Of a stretch of DNA of 64,000 nucleotides, positions 21,934-32,852 are shown one piece after another. The notes beneath the pieces are model-generated. The model saw only the letters and a program-made list of their open reading frames with translations. It searched no databases and was not told the origin of the DNA. Position 1 is the stretch's first letter. Every line of letters begins with the position of its first letter. This DNA is from Orobanche coerulescens (Eukaryota > Streptophyta > Magnoliopsida > Lamiales > Orobanchaceae): NCBI GenBank assembly GCA_033398695.1, contig CM065815.1, forward strand, positions 147,419,001 to 147,483,000. Direction: 5' to 3'. Both the position numbers and the translations under genes were made by a program.

Positions 21934-21969
21934 CCCGACTCCCTGTAAGTTTTTATGCTTTTACTCATC

Positions 21970-22215
21970 AATTGAGGGGGAATGCTGTAAGACCCAAGAA
22001 TACAGTATCCACCGTTGATTAACTATACACTCAGACAGTCAGACAACACTGTAGGACTAAGAAGACATAAAATCTTCCTAAAGCTGACATGTGCATTAAT
22101 TAAGGGGGAATACAGTATGACCTATGAATACAGTATTAATCCAAAAATTGCTGTAAGAATTGAATCCCATATGTACTTTTAAGGGGGAATGTTGTATTTT
22201 CGCGGATACAGAACA
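21970..22215 (+). promoter_or_regulatory. Multiple polypurine-tract region, element B
   Basis: Three purine runs recur as in element A: TTGAGGGGGAATGCTGTAAG (about 21971), TTAAGGGGGAATACAGTA (about 22100) and TTTTAAGGGGGAATGTTGTA (about 22179). Conservation of number, order and adjoining words between two diverged copies suggests the sites matter to the element. Confidence 0.65.
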
Positions 22216-22694
22216 TACTATGGGACATCAATTAATATTATACTAATATTCATTTTAAAATAGTTTTAAGTCCACGTGCACTGTTTTAAAATTCAAACGC
22301 CTTTGCATTTAATACTTTACACGACATCTGGACTGTATTATCTCAAACGCCGTGATTTTTCAATTAATTAACTATTTCAAACTGCCATTTCGGGCAATAA
22401 GGGAAGTCGAAACGTCAGAAGTGGGACCGGTTATCATTTCAAAATTGGATGGAAAAAATATACTAGTTACGCTCGATTCATCTTGTTTGTTCATTTAAAA
22501 GACGGTTCCCATCCCTTAAATCTGACGGTTCACTGTTTGTAAACCCTAATCTTCCCTGTCCACTACAAAAGGACTGTATCCTACTACCATCGAATCTTTA
22601 CGATTTTTGCATATTAAACGAGTCTAAGAGCATACAGCCTACACAGTTTTCTGCAAATCACTGCATATTTTGTTACTTCATTTTTTTGCAAACA

Positions 22695-25672
22695 ATGGCA
22701 TCTTCTCAGACTTCCTCTCAGACAATGAAGAAAAGGGAGAACATCATTGATTTCGTTCCATCTGTTGTCATGGAAAGGATCCAAGCTGAGGTCGAGGACT
22801 TGACGGCATGAAATGTGTCGTCTCCAGGATCAAACAACAAGGCCTCTACCGCCTTGACAGTCAACACGCTGAAGCTTATGATGAAAGCATTGTGGAGGAG
22901 TTCTACCTTAACGCCTCCATCAAGTTTCTTTCTCTGAAGAGAGGAGGAGATGTTTCCGACATTTCTGGTACTGTCCGCGGAATTCAGATCTGCATTGACC
23001 AAGAGTTGCTGCAGAATATTTATAGGCTGCCGTCCGATGGCCTGAAAATGGAAGAGCTGGAGACCTTCGAGTTGGAAGAATTGCTAATCGCCTATTGGGG
23101 ATTATTTACAGGTGATGGTTCGGACAAGAATGTCCATCCATCTTGTCACAAAAGAATATTTTGTTTGCCCTACATGTACTTGCATGATTTCTATTGCCGT
23201 GTCATTGAGAACAGAACTGGTGCATTCGAGATGTGCACTAATCTGTGCTTTAGAATTATGGTCGCCATCATGTCAGGCGAATGCGTCAATTGGTGCCAGA
23301 TTGTTCTCAAGCGCCTACAATAAGAGGCTGCCAAGCCCAACACCCTCAACCTCATTCTCACTCGTTATGGTGTACAGCAATATCGTGACGCCAAGAAAAT
23401 CGGCCCCAGAAAACTCATCGGTGGGAGCAAGCCCACAGTCTTCAACAAAGACGGATTGGTCGCTACCCGACCCCATGTCACCACCATGCCCATATCTAAC
23501 AATCTAAGGGATTTCACTGACAGGGCTGCTAGCCAAGACAAGAAAAGGAAAAGAAGTGTTTCTCACAGCAAATCTCCTCTTGCTGTTGAGAAACCGAAGA
23601 AGAAGCAGAAGAAGGCTTCCAAAGCCAAAGCTATGGCGCAACCCGTTGTACAACACCCATAGGGCGCAACCCCTACAGAACAAATAGCTACTACTATTCA
23701 TACAGTAGATCCCGAGCCTTTGGTGGCAACGACGGATAAACAGCTATTTGCCAACTTAGAAGGCTCTGGCGAGTCGGCTGCCCCTTTGGAGCCCAAAGCC
23801 ACATCTTCAATAAGGGATTCCACACCCTTAAAGGATCCCTCTCCCATCAGGGTATCAACCCCTGTTCAGGATCCATCTTTAAAACAGGCTCCCACACCTG
23901 TCACGGATCCCATTCCTACAGTAGACCCACGTACTGTACGGAGCCCCTCCCCCTCTGCTATCATTAAGAAAACCCTCTTTCAAGTGCAAATGAGCAAGAA
24001 TTTGAGATATTTGTCCAATGGAAGTCATACAGGGTCGCACCTTACGACATTCTGTACAATTGGGAGGAATGGAGAGAAGAAGAAAACTTTGTTCTGGAGG
24101 TGACCGATTCCCAGAATATCGAAGTCCTTATTCAATGGGACAACAACTTTTGCCAAGAACTGATCAAGAGCTACTTTCAAGTAAAGAGCAAGCCCGAGTG
24201 AAAGGAAAATCCAATTCCGAGGACAGTGTTCCCAACAGTCCCAAATCCGACCACGACTCAGACGACGACGACGACGACTTTCAGGCAGGTCTGAGAATGA
24301 GTCACGAGGAAGCTAGAGAACAGGAAATCTCTCGGATGCAAAACCAATAGGGTCAGGGGACCTCACACCAATAGCAGTCCCCTCCCCGTCAACAGGAAGC
24401 TGCCCAAGACCAGGAGGAATTAGTCCCTCCTGTCACTGAAGAACCGACAGTTTCTCAATAGGCACCCGAGCCTGTCGCCGAACAAGAAGAAGACGCTCGC
24501 GCCATCCTGCATGAGGAATCAGTCCCTCTGCCAGAGCAGGTGGATGCTGAGAGACAGCAGGAGGAATCAGTCCCTCCTATACCCATGTCTACAGAAGCAC
24601 AACCGGAACAGGTGGAATCTATCCCCCCTGTCGCCGAGACTGAATCGGCTAAACAACCAACAGCCATGCCCGCACCTGATGCACCTGCATTACCTCCATA
24701 TGTGGAATCCGATGATGATTTTCTACCTGAGGATAGACCAAAACGGTCGCGTACTCATGTGGTCGTGCGACAGCTCAATGGAGCTGAAGAAGACAAACTA
24801 GCGCGCCCCAACTCTTTGCGTACAGAAGCAAAGATAGAGCAATTACACGCAATCGGTCGCCAAACAGTGTTTCTACATTATTCTGTAGACGCCCTGTACA
24901 ATGTTGGCAAATGACTCGATTGGCTGCATGAGACTGCCATCGATGAGATGACTGGCCTGAAGCGAGAAATTACGAAAGTTGAAGAAGCTTTTTGCATTCT
25001 GCCGAGTGCATTGAAGCAAGCTCTCTCACAACTTCAGCAGCGCCAGGAACAGATTCTCAAAGAAGAACAGCAAGCTCTGCATTTGCGAAAACAAGATTGT
25101 CGCTGACCTACAGGAGACTAGCTCCAAGCTCACAAGATATGACCAAAAGATCAATGACATGTCTGTGGTGCTCAGTTCCCTGGTGGCCAAAATCTCAAGC
25201 ATAGAGACCAAACAGGACAACGCAATGAAAATTCTGGAACGCATTGATGCCAAAGTCTCCTATCTTAATGAAGCCAAAAAGGGGAAAGAGTCCAGAGAGG
25301 CTGCTAGGCATTTGAGGATAGAAAGAGAAAGGGAATTTGATGCCGTCTTAGAAGACAGTGTCACTGCTGCAATCAACTGATTGGCCGCGCCTGTACAAAG
25401 TTACAGGGTAACTGGTTCTCGCCCAGAGTACCACGACCCCAGCTTTCCCTGGAAGAATAATGTGCAAAAGCCATCGGAGATTCATCTGCCTGCCAATCGT
25501 CATTCTACAGCTGATGAAGTGAAGCAATGGAGGAAGAACGGACTGATGAGGTACTTCGTCAAGCTCATCAGGGAGTCCGCCATCTTCAACAAGTGCAAGA
25601 CACTGGCGGAGGCTGTATAGGAATTCGCAAGGATGTCAGGAAATAGACTGCTCCCATTGCAAATCTCCATGA
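22695..25672 (+). pseudogene. Env-like ORF of element B, left part
   Basis: The probable start is ATG 22695 (MASSQTSSQTMKKRENIIDF), about 130 bp downstream of the degenerate TATA-like site. A frameshift near 22805 leads to the conserved globular part (RGIQICIDQELLQNIYRLPS, CRVIENRTGAFEMCTN) to 23323. An acidic Pro/Ser-rich middle with several frame changes follows. Then a coiled coil and the conserved SEIHLPANRHSTADEV block end at 25672, where element C is inserted. Same family as 10253-13225; function unknown. Confidence 0.7.
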
Positions 25673-26154
25673 TGTAACACCCCGAGATATTCGGAATAAT
25701 TACAGCGCCGTAAACCCTTTAGATAAGGATTTACAAGGCTATTTTTAGAAGAAGTGTAAAAACAATACAATCAACAACTGAAGTTCAAATACAGATTTGG
25801 TTCAACCAATCAAATAAGTTAACTTATACAACCATATCGAATTGACTTTATTACAACAGACGTACTCGAGTACTAAACGAACCAAGAAGACCAAACACAA
25901 TAACACCAATCACATCACTGAGCCATATCATCATCCTGTCGGTACTGTGGCTGCCTCCCCGCTCCTCGACTACCTGAACATCAAAACAATGTCCACCCCT
26001 GAAGGGTTAGCAAAACAATGCTAGTACAAGTATCATCATACAATAAATCATCAATGCATCATAAAACATGCAAAACGGACTTCCGCCACCGGAATCCAAC
26101 GATGCGAATCCTCACGATTCCATCAACACAATACATGGTAATCCAAATGATCCA

Positions 26155-26312
26155 AAGGCCTCAAAGATAGATCCCCATGATGACCCCGTCGGACCAACGC
26201 ATGGTGGAAAACCCGTCCCGATCCGGCGCCTCAAAGATAGATCCCCATGATGATCCCGTCGGACCAACGCATGGTGGACATTCGATCCAGCGCCCTCAGC
26301 ATAGATCCTCAT
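26155..26312. repeat. About 67-bp tandem repeat in C LTR
   Basis: Units contain GATCCCCATGATGA(T/C)CCCGTC followed by GGACCAACGCATGGTGG, in two full copies plus a partial one. The right LTR has the same array at about 33305-33487 with slightly different unit spacing. Confidence 0.75.
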
Positions 26313-26679
26313 GACCCCCCCTCGGATCATTTATACCATAATCAAACAATTTATGCATACACATATGCATTTCAATATGTTCATCAATACGAACAAACAA
26401 CAACGAATATCACGAACATTCTCAGAAATACATATCATATTCAACAATATGAATAATACCACAAGCATGATAAATCGAACTCGACATATGATACTTGCCT
26501 CGAAAATGGCAAGGACGAAACACTTCAATGTTCTCGACACGCTCGAAGGCCGCCTCCTTCGATCAACGTAACAAGCTCGAACCTTAACAAAAGGAACGAT
26601 ATACAAATCATCTCAAGTCGAGCGGCCTAACAATTCGGTCTACGGCGAAAGGCTCAAAATAACCAATCTGCTCGATCGC

Positions 26680-26865
26680 TTAGCGTGCGCTACGTTCTCT
26701 ACGTAACGTGCGCTAAGCAGTTTGTTAGCATACGCTATCGTGTAAGACTAGCGTCGCTAATCACGGCCGCGATCGGCTGGTCTCATAACGTACGCTACGT
26801 ACGTTTCGGGCGTTAACTGACCCCGATAGCGCACGTTAACTCACACGTGTTAGCGTGCGCTAATA
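26680..26865. repeat. Downstream palindrome cluster in C LTR
   Basis: About six near copies of TAGCGTGCGCTA or AACGTGCGCTAAG-type words lie here. They are less regular than the promoter-proximal cluster and are repeated in the right LTR at about 33860-34045. Confidence 0.6.
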
Positions 26866-27530
26866 CTGCATGGCAGAATACTGCAATCCGAAATCTGGGT
26901 TGAATGGTGAAGAACTCATGAATTCTACCGTGATAATACAAGTTATCTTCGGGCAAATCATGTTAACAAGGTTTGAGGAAGATTTATGATCGTGAAATAC
27001 AAATATACGGATTGTCATCTCAATATCATATCTTTCTAAGATCTTCAAGAAATGTTCTAAGTTCCGATTTATTCCAAGTCCCAAAACACACGATTTAAAC
27101 ATGTACAACGTAGCAACTGGGTAATATCCGATTACTGATCATAAATTGGTTTGAAAACGCTTAGGAGTCCATTCTACTAAGATGGTTCAAAGGTTCATAA
27201 GATAAATAGTGCCGATGCGTCAAAGTATCCTTCTAACATGTGATGACCGATCATAAACGAAATAACTGGCTATCTAAGCATGATCAGACGTCCTTAAGAA
27301 CAATACTAACATTGGTGAAGAATCACCTACCTCAAGTAGTGAAGAACACGGAGGAAAATGAAGTAATCCGACACCGAAAGCTTGAACACCAATCTCCAAT
27401 GATAACGATCTTCAATCACGAATCAGGATGTTGATATGAAATGTTTAGGATGAAGGAAGATATGTTCTAAGTGTAGGAATTCGTGTAATGGGAGAAGAGA
27501 GAACTGAAATCACGAATAGGATGCTGTCCT

Positions 27531-27540
27531 ATTTATAATA
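27531..27540 (-). promoter_or_regulatory. TATA box of C 3' LTR
   Basis: The - strand reads TATTATAAATAGG. It lies about 10 bp downstream (on the - strand) of the palindrome cluster and about 455 bp from the LTR start. The equivalent in the right LTR is near 34710. Confidence 0.6.
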
Positions 27541-27548
27541 AATGGCTA

Positions 27549-27847
27549 TTAGCGCGCGCTAGACCCTGCTCGTAGCGTGCGCTAACGGCTCATTGGACTA
27601 AACTGTACTCGGCACTTAGCGTGCGCTACGCATACACCTGTAGCGTGCGCTAAGGCGTTGACTCGGCTTTTCCCCGAAAGCCGTCCAGGTACATCCCGAC
27701 ATTATCCGACAGGGGTCCCCCGGCCAGCTCTCACCTACCGCACGTCTCAATCAATTTGACCGCGCATAGCGTGCGCTAAGGACACTCAGTAGCGTGCGCT
27801 ATGAACCCACGTTAGCGCACGCTAAACATAGCTGGTAGCGTGCGCTA
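27549..27847. repeat. Promoter-proximal palindrome array in C LTR
   Basis: Eight copies of TAGCGTGCGCTA or close variants start at 27549, 27573, 27617, 27641, 27767, 27790, 27813 (inverted) and 27836. On the - strand they sit in U3 immediately upstream of the TATA box. The right LTR repeats the array at about 34729-35027. Confidence 0.85.
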
Positions 27848-27995
27848 CATGCGCAGATTTTCAATCCTCAAATCACAATCGCGGAATAAAACGCTCGACA
27901 ACATCGGATTATGAAACACGGAAAATAATACTCAAATCAAGTACAATCATTACAATATCACACGTTCCAATTACATAGAAATCTTGGGTATTACA

Positions 27996-28012
27996 TCCTT
28001 CCTCCCTAAAAA
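27996..28012 (-). promoter_or_regulatory. Polypurine tract, element C
   Basis: The - strand reads TTTTTAGGGAGGAAGGA directly before the 3' LTR. It primes plus-strand synthesis. Confidence 0.85.
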
Positions 28013-28013
28013 G

Positions 28014-28032
28014 AAGTTTCGTCCCGAAACTT
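28014..28032 (-). promoter_or_regulatory. Hairpin at pol stop, element C
   Basis: AAGTTTCG and CGAAACTT form a perfect 8-bp stem around TCC. It overlaps the pol stop codon and lies just upstream of the polypurine tract. The identical motif is present in elements D and F. Confidence 0.7.
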
Positions 28033-28582
28033 AAGATGAAAACAACTCCGGATATCTAGTCTTCATACCGTCCTCCGTTTCCCAAGTGGCCTCTTCGACT
28101 CCATGTCGTGACCATTGTACTTTAACCAAGTGTATTGGTTTATTCCTCAATTGTTTGATCCGGCTCTCAAGTATCTTGATTGGTCTTTCTTCGAAGGTGC
28201 CATCATTAGCTATCTCGATCTCGTCGAAATCAATGACGTGATCGGGTCGGTATATACTTCGCAGTTGGGATACGTGAAACACATTGTGAACGTGACTCGG
28301 CGATGGCGGTAAGGCCAACTCGTATGCTAAATCCCCAACTCTCTCTAGGATCTCGAATGGTCCGATATATCTCGGACTTAGCTTACCTCTTCTCCCAAAA
28401 CGGAAAATCCCTCGAGTAGGAGACACCTTCAGTAGTACGTGGTCCCCGGCGTCGAACTCTAGAGGGCGACGACGTACATCTGCATAAGACTTTTGTCGAC
28501 TCTGGGCAGTCAACAGTCTCTCTCGAATCAAAGCTATCTTCTCTTGAGTCTGAATAATCAATTCCGGTTCCGTCCCGATCAA
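28031..28582 (-). pseudogene. Integrase C-terminal part and chromodomain-like tail, C
   Basis: The frame covers the integrase C-terminal region (RQKSYADVRRRPLEFDAGDH, FHVSQLRSIYRPDHV) and a tail of type IHLVKVQWSRHGVEEATWET ending YPELF. That tail matches the chromodomain-like C-terminus of Tekay/Del chromoviruses, thought to guide integration to heterochromatin. This part is open for 183 codons. It is separated from the integrase core by an in-frame stop at about 28583. Confidence 0.85.
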
Positions 28583-28585
28583 ATC

Positions 28586-29170
28586 CTAAGAATCATCCCA
28601 ACACAGGGGTGATCGGCATCTTCTCCCGTACAAGGCTTCAAATGGTGCCATCTTAATTGAAGCATGCCAACTATTATTATAGGTGAACTCGATCAAGGGC
28701 AAGTGTACTTCCCAATCAGTCGACCAATCTAATGCACAAGCTCTAAGCATGTCTTCTACCGTTTGAATAGTCCTTTCGGACTGACCGTCCGTTTGGGGAT
28801 GATAAGTTGTGCTAAAGTTGAGCTCAGTCCCCAAAGCCTTGTGAACTGCTTTCCAGAAGTGCGACACGAAACGACCATCTCGATCCGAAATAATGGTCTT
28901 CGGCGTCCCATGCAATCTGACTATCTCCGCAATAAATACTCGCGCCAATCTCTCGGGTCCCCATGTATCTTTGATCCCTAGGAAATGAGCCGACTTGGTT
29001 AGTCGATCAACTACAACCCAAATCATGTTCATTCCCGTTCTAGTCCTTGGCATACTAGTGATGAAATCCATCGAGATATCCTCCCACTTCCATTCAGGGA
29101 TCGGGAGCGGCTTTAACATTCCTACAGTCGCGATGTTCAATCTTAACTCACGACAAGTCAAACACTTCAA
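28586..29170 (-). pseudogene. Integrase core of element C
   Basis: The frame contains CLTCRELRL of the zinc finger and all three catalytic regions: Asp in ISMDFITSMPR, Asp in IISDRDGRFVSHF and Glu in HPQTDGQSERTIQ. It ends with ALYGRRCRSPLCWDDS and a stop. The core itself is intact over 194 codons. The N-terminal half of the finger is in the preceding, shifted frame. Confidence 0.9.
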
Positions 29171-29218
29171 ACGTACTCCGCCACGTCTTTCTTCATATTC
29201 CCCACCGGAAGTTTTGCT

Positions 29219-29671
29219 TTAAATCTTTATACATCTTACTACCGCTGGGTGAATAGAATAGGGCGCGCTATGAGCTTCCTTTAAAATTGTCCGTCTCAAA
29301 TCATCATCCTCGGGAACGCAAAGTCGACTCTGAAATCTCAAAACCCCATCGTCTTGTATCACGAATCCTGGGGCTTTCCCTTTCTTTACTTCGTCATATA
29401 ATCGAAGAATCAGAGAATCGGTCAGTTGTTTAGACTTGATCTCCTCGACTAATGATGAAGTCAGTTTCATCACATAAAGTCGCCCTTGGATTTCTGGTGC
29501 CCATACCTCAATCCCCTCGCGGATCAGTTCTCGTTGAATACTGGTTTGGGACGTAAGTGCTTCCAACACTCGAAGAGAAACAGGTTTTCGGCTCAAAGCA
29601 TCAGCTACTACGTTCGCTTTCCCCGGATGATAGAGAATCTCAGTGTCGTAATCCTTGATCAATTCCACCAC
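29219..29671 (-). pseudogene. RNase H end and integrase N-terminus, C
   Basis: It reads [20 protein letters not shown], the end of gypsy RNase H, then a linker and HSAPYSIHP, the His pair of the integrase finger, before a frameshift. The intact polyprotein would be continuous here. Confidence 0.85.
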
Positions 29672-29687
29672 CTTCTCTGCCTCATGT

Positions 29688-30416
29688 TTAATTCTTTACA
29701 TTGAAGATGTACTTGAGGCTCTTATGATCTGTAAAGATCTGACAATGAGTGCCGTACAAATAATGTCGCCAAATTTTCAAGGCAAAGACCACAGCTGCTA
29801 GCTCCAGATCATGAGTCGGGTAATTAATCTCGTATGGTTTCAATTGCCGAGAAGCATAAGCAATCACTTTATCCTTCTGCATCAATACACAACCCAGACC
29901 CTGATTCGAAGCGTCGCTGTATACCATAAATCCGTCAGTTCCTTCTGGCAGCGCTAATATAGGTGCTGTCGTCAGCCTCCTCTTAAGTTCGTCAAAACCA
30001 GCCTGGCACTTCTCATTCCACACGAACTTTTGAGTTTTCTGTAATAGCTGGGTGAGCGGACGAGGAATTTTGGAAAATCCCTCTACAAAGCGGCGATAAT
30101 ATCCAGCTAGTCCTAAGAAGCTTCGGACTTCCTTCACGTTCTTAGGAGCTTCCCATTCTAAGATCGCTTCGACTTTCTTCGGGTCCACCTGAACTCCATC
30201 GACTGATATCACATGCCCAAGGAAGGTCACTTCCTTAAGCCAGAACTCGCATTTTGAAAATTTTACATATAGCTGTTCTTTCCTCAAGGTGCTCAAAACC
30301 ACACGCAAATGTTCGGCATGTTCCTCTGCGTCCTTCGAATATATCAAAATGTCATCAATGAAGACGACCACAAATTTATCCAAGTACTCCAAGAATACCC
30401 GATTCATTAATTGCAT
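29688..30416 (-). pseudogene. RT palm/thumb and RNase H, C
   Basis: It reads [19 protein letters not shown] (catalytic FIDD intact), [29 protein letters not shown], then RNase H landmarks [47 protein letters not shown] and [11 protein letters not shown]. This is the best-preserved piece of C pol. It is separated by a frameshift from the N-terminal RT piece. Confidence 0.92.
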
Positions 30417-31012
30417 GAATACTGCAGAGCATTGGTAAGTCCAAACGGCATCACTACGAATTCATAATGCGTGCATCGGATCTCAAAGCAGATTTCGTAT
30501 ATCCGATTCCTTAATTCTCAACTGGTGGTATCGATCGCAAGTCTATCTTCGAGAATACCCTTGCCCTCGCAGTTGATCAAACAAGTCGTCGATCCGAGGT
30601 ATAGGATACTTATTCTTGATTGTCATCTTATTGAGTTCCCCTGTAATCAATACACATCGGAGGGATCCGTCTTTCTTAGGACAAAGAGAACAGGCGCTCC
30701 CCAAGGAGAAACACTCGGTTGAATATAACCCTTCTGCAACAATTCCTCCAGTTGTTTCTTAAGTTCATACATCTCGGTTGGCGCCATGCGGTATGGGGCT
30801 CTGGAAATAGGAGCTGCTCCAGGCTCTAGTTCGATAGTGAATTCCACTCCCCTCTGCGGAGGTAACCCAGGTAGTTCGTCAGGAAATACATCTGAGAACT
30901 CATTCACAATGAAATGGACGAGAGCTCTACTCCTTCCTCTTTCTTCATGGCATAGCACCAAAGTCCGTGACATCCTGCTTGATAATTTCACGGCTTTCAT
31001 TGCTTTGATCAA
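30417..31012 (-). pseudogene. RT N-terminal half of element C
   Basis: 30647-31012 carries [35 protein letters not shown] and [11 protein letters not shown], the standard start of gypsy RT. A frame break follows at KTDPSDVY. Residual RT sequence (an LRSGYHQ-type region) lies in other frames at 30417-30640. Confidence 0.85.
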
Positions 31013-31812
31013 TTTTCCCGAGCTTCGGTCTCCATCCTCGGAATAAGTGTTCGAGATCCGTCATCGGCAATGATGGAAATGACTCTCTCTCGGTAATTCA
31101 GCCTGACTCCATAACGGTTGAGCCAATCATCTCCGAGAATTAAATCGTCACCGCAGATGTCAACTACAATAAGATTCGATGGCCAATCTCTTCCTTCTAT
31201 AGATACTGGGAAATCCCTAGCTTCTAGTGTTCCCACAATTTTCTCTCCGCTTGGTAATCCCACAACATAAGGTTCACAATTATACAAGCACGAGATGTTC
31301 AAACGATTAACACAGTTCGAAGATATAAAAGAATGCGTAGCTCCCGAATCGAACAAGACACTAACTGGTTGCAAAAGGATCTGAATCGTACTGATGCAAC
31401 AGTGTGTTCGATCATCAGATTTCCTCATCTCGTACAGGCGTGGAGGAGCGGACCCAGCACTGGATGCCTCTCTCTTCCCAGCGTTCTGCTGCTGAAATCC
31501 ACTTTGCTGCGTCTGGTTCACACTCGTCTCCTTCGGGACTGGAGCTGGAGTACGAGTACCAAAAGATCGGGTCGCATTTCCACAAAATGTTGCGCGATGT
31601 CCTTCCTGTCCACACTCGAAACAGGTCACCGCAGGCGCGAAACAATCACGTCGAATGTGTCCCGCCTTGCCACAGTTGTAACACTTCTTCCCTGCGTCAG
31701 AAACAGTCGGTGCTGCTCGGAACTTCTTTCCTCCTCGACTAGGATGCGGAGGTCTCCTGGATGAGTGAAAAGAGGACTGACCCCGGCGGGGCCCGCTATT
31801 CTTATTCTCCAT
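31009..31812 (-). pseudogene. Gag nucleocapsid and protease of element C
   Basis: A 267-codon open frame begins in the gag C-terminus. It has two zinc knuckles in tandem, CYNCGKAGHIRRDC and CFECGQEGHRATFC, which would bind RNA. After a linker comes the aspartic protease with VLFDSGATHSFIS and later LILGDDWLNRYG. Gag and protease are thus in one frame, as is normal for this clade. It overlaps the RT piece slightly in another frame. Confidence 0.9.
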
Positions 31813-32616
31813 GAAGTTGCGGACACCTTGTTTCTTTGCTTAAATCGATTTCTCTCTGCTGCCTCTTTCATGTCATAGGCCAACGCCTTGTCTGAAATGC
31901 ATCGCAAGGTGGCACATTCAAATCCGGACATATCTGCTGAATTTCCGGCTTCATTCGCATGTCAAAATGAAAAATCTTCTCCGCCTCGGTCTGACTAAGT
32001 GGCGCACATAAGTCATTTGGTGATTAAAAGTCTTAATCACGTCCGTCATGAATACTTCCAAATTTTGTGGTGAGAAAAATTCCCGAACTCGGGCTTCTCT
32101 AGCTGGACGAGGACAATCTTGTGCCTCCATCATCACTTTGAATTCCGTCCGTCAACATTGTGCTCCTCTGGTCGAATGGCCTCCCACCCGATCAGCCTCC
32201 CGGTCGAAAGATCTTGGGCGGCCGGAACCTTCTATCGTTGGGACATTAATCCTGCCAAAAATCTTTTCCAATTCCTTCACCCAATGATCCACGAAAGCGT
32301 CTCGGCGGAACCGTCAAATTTCGGAGGATGCAATTTGACCACCTCGGTAAGCCATTTATCTCCCGATTATCCGCGTTATCTTTCTTTGTCCCATCGCCGT
32401 CGCATGCGATCCACAACTTGAGCAAAGCTGGTTTATCTGGGCAACCACTGTGAAGTACTCGGCACATTAAGTGCATTATTATTTGCGATCCTGCTGTCCC
32501 CGGAATGTGAATCCGTTTGGCTAGCGGCTATCTCGGGAGTAGATACCGACTCTTCTTGCCTCGCATTTCCACGTCGCGTCCACGACCGCGTCGCGTCCAC
32601 GACCTCCTCTCAACAT
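31813..32616 (-). pseudogene. Gag N-terminal part of element C
   Basis: A probable start is ATG at 32616 (MLRGGRGRD), like MLRGRGRPARD in element D. The gag capsid region is spread over several frames (for example VFMTDVIKTFNHQMTYVR). About 235 bp separate this start from the primer site. Multiple frameshifts prevent a continuous product. Confidence 0.6.
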
Positions 32617-32834
32617 CGTAAACATAAATACTCAATATCCGGCAAACGTTCTAAAAGTACATCCATCAATGTTTACAAGACATAAATTAAATAAAGCAGT
32701 AGTATTCGAGATTAGGAATCTTACAACCACAGTCCACTTGGCGATCTTTGGCTCGTGATGATGTTCTGACGACCAATAATCAATAACGTAAATGCAGACC
32801 AATTAACCCGACCGCCAAGATATCCATAAATCTT

Positions 32835-32847
32835 AGCTCCGATACCA
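32835..32847 (-). promoter_or_regulatory. Primer binding site, element C
   Basis: The - strand reads TGGTATCGGAGCT, complementary to initiator Met-tRNA with one mismatch. It is five bases from the LTR. Confidence 0.85.
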
Positions 32848-32852
32848 TATTC

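Larger units (their letters stand above)
25673..27995 (-). repeat. 3' LTR of element C
   Basis: It runs from TGTAACACCCCG to GGGTATTACA and is colinear with the right LTR with scattered substitutions and small indels. It contains a tandem repeat (26155-26312), two clusters of 12-bp palindromes and a TATA box. Confidence 0.95.

Noticed and set aside
31333..31764. 143-codon + strand ORF over element C
   Set aside because: It is antisense to the zinc-knuckle/protease frame, which has clear motifs.
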